In this document: one piece after another, positions 61,367 to 64,000 of the stretch
Layout of the letters: the number at the start of each line of letters is the position of its first letter
How positions within the stretch are numbered: position 1 is the stretch's first letter
NCBI GenBank assembly: GCA_963850535.1
Contig: CAWKMC010000021.1
Span: 62,001-126,000, forward strand
Origin: JAMXLO01 sp963850535
GTDB lineage: Bacteria > Pseudomonadota > Alphaproteobacteria > Acetobacterales > Acetobacteraceae
DNA: 64,000 nt
Reading direction: 5' to 3'
The notes under the pieces: model-generated
What the model was told of the DNA's origin: nothing
The model's database searches: none
Seen by the model: only the letters and a program-made list of their open reading frames with translations
Program-made: the position numbers and the translations under genes

Positions 61367-63367
61367 ATGATCACCGAACTCGGCCACTTCGCGCTGATCC
61401 TGGCGCTGTGCGTCTCGCTGGCGCAGTCGATCGTGCCGCTGGTCGGGCGCGGCGCGCGGCAATCTCGCGCTGGATGGCGGTCGGCCGGAACGCGGCGCTG
61501 GTGCAGTTCGCGCTGGTCGCGCTGGCGATGGCGGCGCTGATGCACGCCTACGTCACGTCGGACTTCTCGGTGATCAACGTCGTCGAGAACAGCCACACCG
61601 ACAAGCCGCTGCTCTACAAGATCACCGGCGTCTGGGGGAACCACGAGGGCTCCATGCTGCTGTGGGTCTTCATGCTCGGCGCTATGCAGCGCCGCGCTGG
61701 CGTTGTTCTCCGGCAACCTGCCGCCTGACCTGCGCGCCCGCGTGCTGGCGGTGCAGGGCATGATCGCCACCGGCTTCCTGCTGTTCATCCTGCTCACCTC
61801 CAACCCGTTCCTGCGCACCTGGCCGCCGCCGCCGAACGGCCACGGGCTCAACCCGGTGCTGCAGGATCCCGGCCTCGCGTTCCATCCGCCGTTCCTCTAC
61901 CTGGGCTATGTCGGCTTCTCGGTCGCCTTCGCGTTCGCCGTCGCCGCGCTGATCGAGGGCCGGGTCGATGCCGCCTGGGCGCGCTGGGTGCGGCCCGTGG
62001 ACGCTGGCGTCCTGGTGCGCCCTGACCATCGGCATCGCGATGGGCAGCTGGTGGGCCTACTACACGCTGGGCTGGGGCGGCTGGTGGTTCTGGGACCCGG
62101 TGGAGAACGCCTCTTCATGCCGTGGCTGGTCGGCACCGCGCTGATCCACTCCTCGATCGTGGTGGAGAAGCGCGACACGCTGAAGAGCCTGGACCATCCT
62201 GCTGGCGATCATCACCTTCTCGCTGTCGCTGGTCGGCACCTTCCTGGTGCGCTCGGGCGTGCTGACCTCGGTGCATGCCTTCGCCACCGATCCGGCGCGC
62301 GGCACTTTCATCCTGCTGCTGCTGGTGGTCGCGATCGGCGGCTCGCTGACGCTGTATGCGGTGCGCGCGCCGGCGCTGAAGGGCGGCGGGCTGTTCGCGC
62401 CGATCTCGCGCGAGGGCGCGCTGGTGCTGAACAACCTGCTGCTGTCCTGCGGCTGCGCCACGGTGCTGCTGGGCACGCTGTATCCGCTGTTCCTGGACGC
62501 GGTGGGCGGGCCGAAGCTGTCGGTCGGGTTTCCGTTCTTCAACCGCACCTTCGTGCCGCTGATGGTGCCGATGCTCCTCGCGGTCGGCATCGGCCCGCTG
62601 CTGGCCTGGAAGCGCGGCGACCTGCTGGGCGCGCTGCAGCGCGCTGTGGGTCGCCTACATCGCGGCCGGCCGTCGTCGTGCTGGTGGCGTTCTATGTCAC
62701 GCATGGCGGTCCGGTCCTGGCGGTGCTGGGCTTCGGGCTCGCCGCCTGGGCTGGTGCCGCCGTGCTGGTCGAATGGGCCGAGCGCGTGCGCCTGTTCCGC
62801 ATGCCGGTCGCCGACAGCGTGCGCCGCGCGATCCATCTGCCGCGCGCCGCCTATGGCATGAGCTTCGCGCATTTCGGCCTGGCGGTATCGGTCGCCGGCT
62901 TCTCCGCCTCGGCGTTCGATGTCGAGGCGATCGAGATGCTGCAGGCTCGGCGGCGACCTGCACGTCGCCGGCTACGACGCTGCACCTCGCCGATGTTCGA
63001 CGCGTCTGCCCGGCCCGAACTACATCGCCGACGATGCCACGGTCGAGATCACGCGCGACGGCGCAGCTGGTCGCCGTGGTGCATCCCGAGCGCCGCTTCT
63101 TCCCGCTGCAGCAGCAGACCACCAGCGAGACAGCGATCCGCACCAACCTGCTGTCCGACCTCTACGTCGCGCTTGGGCGAAGGCGACAGTCCGGCAACTG
63201 GACGGTGCGTGCCTACTGGAAGCCGCTGGTGCCGTGGATCTGGATCGGCGCGGTGATCATGGCGTTCGGCGGCGTGGTCAGCCTGAGCGACCGGCGCTGG
63301 CGGGTCGGCGCTGCAGCGCGTGCCCGCCGCGCGTCTGCCGGTGATGCAGCCTGCCGCCGGCGAGTGA
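61367..63367 (+). CDS. ccmF: Cytochrome c maturation haem lyase CcmF, many frameshifts
   Basis: CcmF is the large multi-span inner-membrane protein that ligates haem to apocytochrome c. The family sequence is present in pieces: MITELGHFALILALCVSLAQ, DFSVINVVENSHTDKPLLYK, ITGVWGNHEGSMLLWV, LNPVLQDPGLAFHPPFLYLG, the WWAYYTLGWGGWWFWDPVEN tryptophan-rich haem-handling motif (read after frame correction), VLTSVHAFATDPARGTF and PERRFFPLQQQTTSETAIRT. At least ten single-base indels (for example near 61684, 61999, 62113, 62191, 62644, 62672, 62945) break the frame. The stop TGA is at 63365-63367, 4 bp before ccmG. Confidence 0.88.
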
Positions 63368-63371
63368 TACG

Positions 63372-63909
63372 ATGCGTCGTGCTGCTCTTCATTGCTGCCG
63401 TTGCTGCTGTTCCTGGTGCTGGCCGGCTATTTCGCTCTCGCGCTGCGGCCCGGCCGCGATCCGCAGGAGCTGCCCTCGGCGATGATCGACAAGCGGCGCC
63501 GGCGTTCGACCTCGCCGGCCTGAACGGCGAAGGCGTCGCGCGCGACGCGCTGAAGGGCCAGCCGGTGCTGATCAACTTCTTCGCCTCCTGGTGCGTGCCG
63601 TGCCGCGATGGAGCACCCGCTGCTGATGCGTCTGGCCGAACAGGAACACGTGCCGCTGTACGGCATCGACTACAAGGACAAGCCGGAGGACGCGACGAAG
63701 TCTGCTGCAGGAGTTCGGCGATCCCTACCGGCCAGTCGGCATTGACCGCGACGGCCGGGTCGGGCATGGATTTCGGCGTCTACGGCGTGCCGGAGACCTA
63801 CGTGCTCGATAGCAGCGGCCATATCCGCAAGCGCTTCGTCGGCCCGCTGACGGCCGAGGAGGTGGACAAGGAGCTGCTGCCGCTGCTGAAGGCGCTGCGA
63901 CGGTCATGA
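63372..63909 (+). CDS. ccmG: Cytochrome c biogenesis thioredoxin CcmG/DsbE, frameshifted
   Basis: CcmG is a membrane-anchored thioredoxin that reduces apocytochrome cysteines. After frame correction it reads: a hydrophobic anchor (LLLFLVLAGYFALAL), APAFDLAGLNGEGVARDALK, GQPVLINFFASWCVPCR with the CVPC redox pair, and MDFGVYGVPETYVLDSSGHI with the cis-Pro. Several indels lie in the anchor and between 63600 and 63770. Its stop overlaps the ccmH start (ATGA at 63906-63909). Confidence 0.88.
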
Positions 63910-64000
63910 GGCGCGATCCGTTGCGTCGGCTTGCTGCTCTCTGTTTGCGGCACATGCTCTGGCGGTGGAACCGGCGCGAACGGCTGGCCGATCCGGCGCT
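63906..64000 (+). CDS. ccmH: Cytochrome c maturation protein CcmH, 3'-truncated by window end
   Basis: Only the first 30 or so codons are present. The frame contains a hydrophobic signal region and, after correcting one base, the start of the mature protein (AHALAVEP..ERLADPAL), which is the conserved N-terminus of CcmH before its redox-active LRCxxC region. Position directly after ccmG with an ATGA overlap supports the call. Confidence 0.7.
   Translation, partial: MRRDPLRRLAALCLRHMLWRWNRRERLADPA

Noticed and set aside
1..64000. CRISPR arrays, prophage or intact insertion sequences
   Set aside because: No regularly spaced direct repeats, capsid, terminase, integrase or DDE-transposase-like proteins were seen on either strand.

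Overview
The window reads as chromosomal DNA of a GC-rich alphaproteobacterium, most likely Rhodospirillales/Acetobacteraceae. The clues are high GC, dense operons with 4-bp stop/start overlaps, the 41-residue alphaproteobacterial form of ribosomal protein L36, a glcDEF operon, MaeB with a fused phosphotransacetylase domain, an epmB-efp-suhB-OmpA-MotA-MotB gene order and a ccmFGH cluster. This placement is inferred from family resemblance and not from a search. No tRNA, rRNA, CRISPR array, intact transposase or recognisable DNA-binding transcription regulator was seen.

Layout. 0-3.4 kb: a broken membrane protein, a cupin, a methyltransferase, rpmJ and a D-2-hydroxyacid dehydrogenase. 3.5-9.1 kb: a DUF347 membrane protein, then the glycolate oxidase operon (glcD, glcE, a small membrane protein, glcF) ending in a TPR protein. 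9.1-12.8 kb: pqiA divergent from pqiBC (envelope lipid transport). 13.3-19.7 kb, minus strand: epmB, efp, suhB, an OmpA-like protein, a MotA/ExbB-like channel and a MotB-like peptidoglycan-binding partner. 20-23.2 kb: an MFS transporter, small proteins and epmA, which completes the EF-P beta-lysylation set. 23.2-29 kb: a catabolic-looking cluster (cupin, DUF59 protein, amidohydrolase, methyltransferase, acyl-CoA dehydrogenase-like enzyme, exported cupin) with a strong 30-bp inverted repeat. 29-32.5 kb: core MetE-like protein, FMN alpha-hydroxyacid oxidase and MFS. 32.5-38 kb: glycosyltransferase, ABC exporter, trehalose-6-phosphate synthase, DUF4239 protein. 38.2-48.2 kb: malic enzyme, J-domain protein, galU, phosphomannomutase, ABM/NIPSNAP pair, amidase and a peptide-type solute-binding protein. 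48.2-50.2 kb: glutathione reductase and a cytochrome c. 50.2-53.1 kb: a probable mobile-element scar (RepA-like fragment, low-GC orphan solute-binding protein, coiled-coil gene with its partner). 53.1-61.2 kb: lipoprotein, MFS, two acetyltransferase-neighbourhood micro-membrane proteins, DUF488 protein, succinate-semialdehyde dehydrogenase, class III CoA-transferase, Dps and a class II aldolase family protein. 61.4-64 kb: ccmF, ccmG and the start of ccmH.

Sequence quality matters for any reader. At least 16 single-base indels break otherwise well conserved genes before 61 kb, and at least ten more break ccmF alone. Most are one-base insertions, clustered at 4.7-6.1, 14.3-16.2, 23.8-27.4 and 61.4-64 kb. 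The conserved protein sequence resumes in another frame with nothing lost, so unpolished long-read assembly error is more likely than true gene decay. Coordinates for these genes span the whole frame-corrected gene.

Functional threads: glycolate/glyoxylate/lactate-type hydroxyacid metabolism (glcDEF, hydroxyacid dehydrogenase, FMN oxidase, malic enzyme), translation rescue through EF-P and its two modifying enzymes, envelope maintenance (PqiABC, MotAB-like, OmpA-like), sugar nucleotide and trehalose synthesis (galU, phosphomannomutase, otsA) and redox/cytochrome maturation (gor, ccm).
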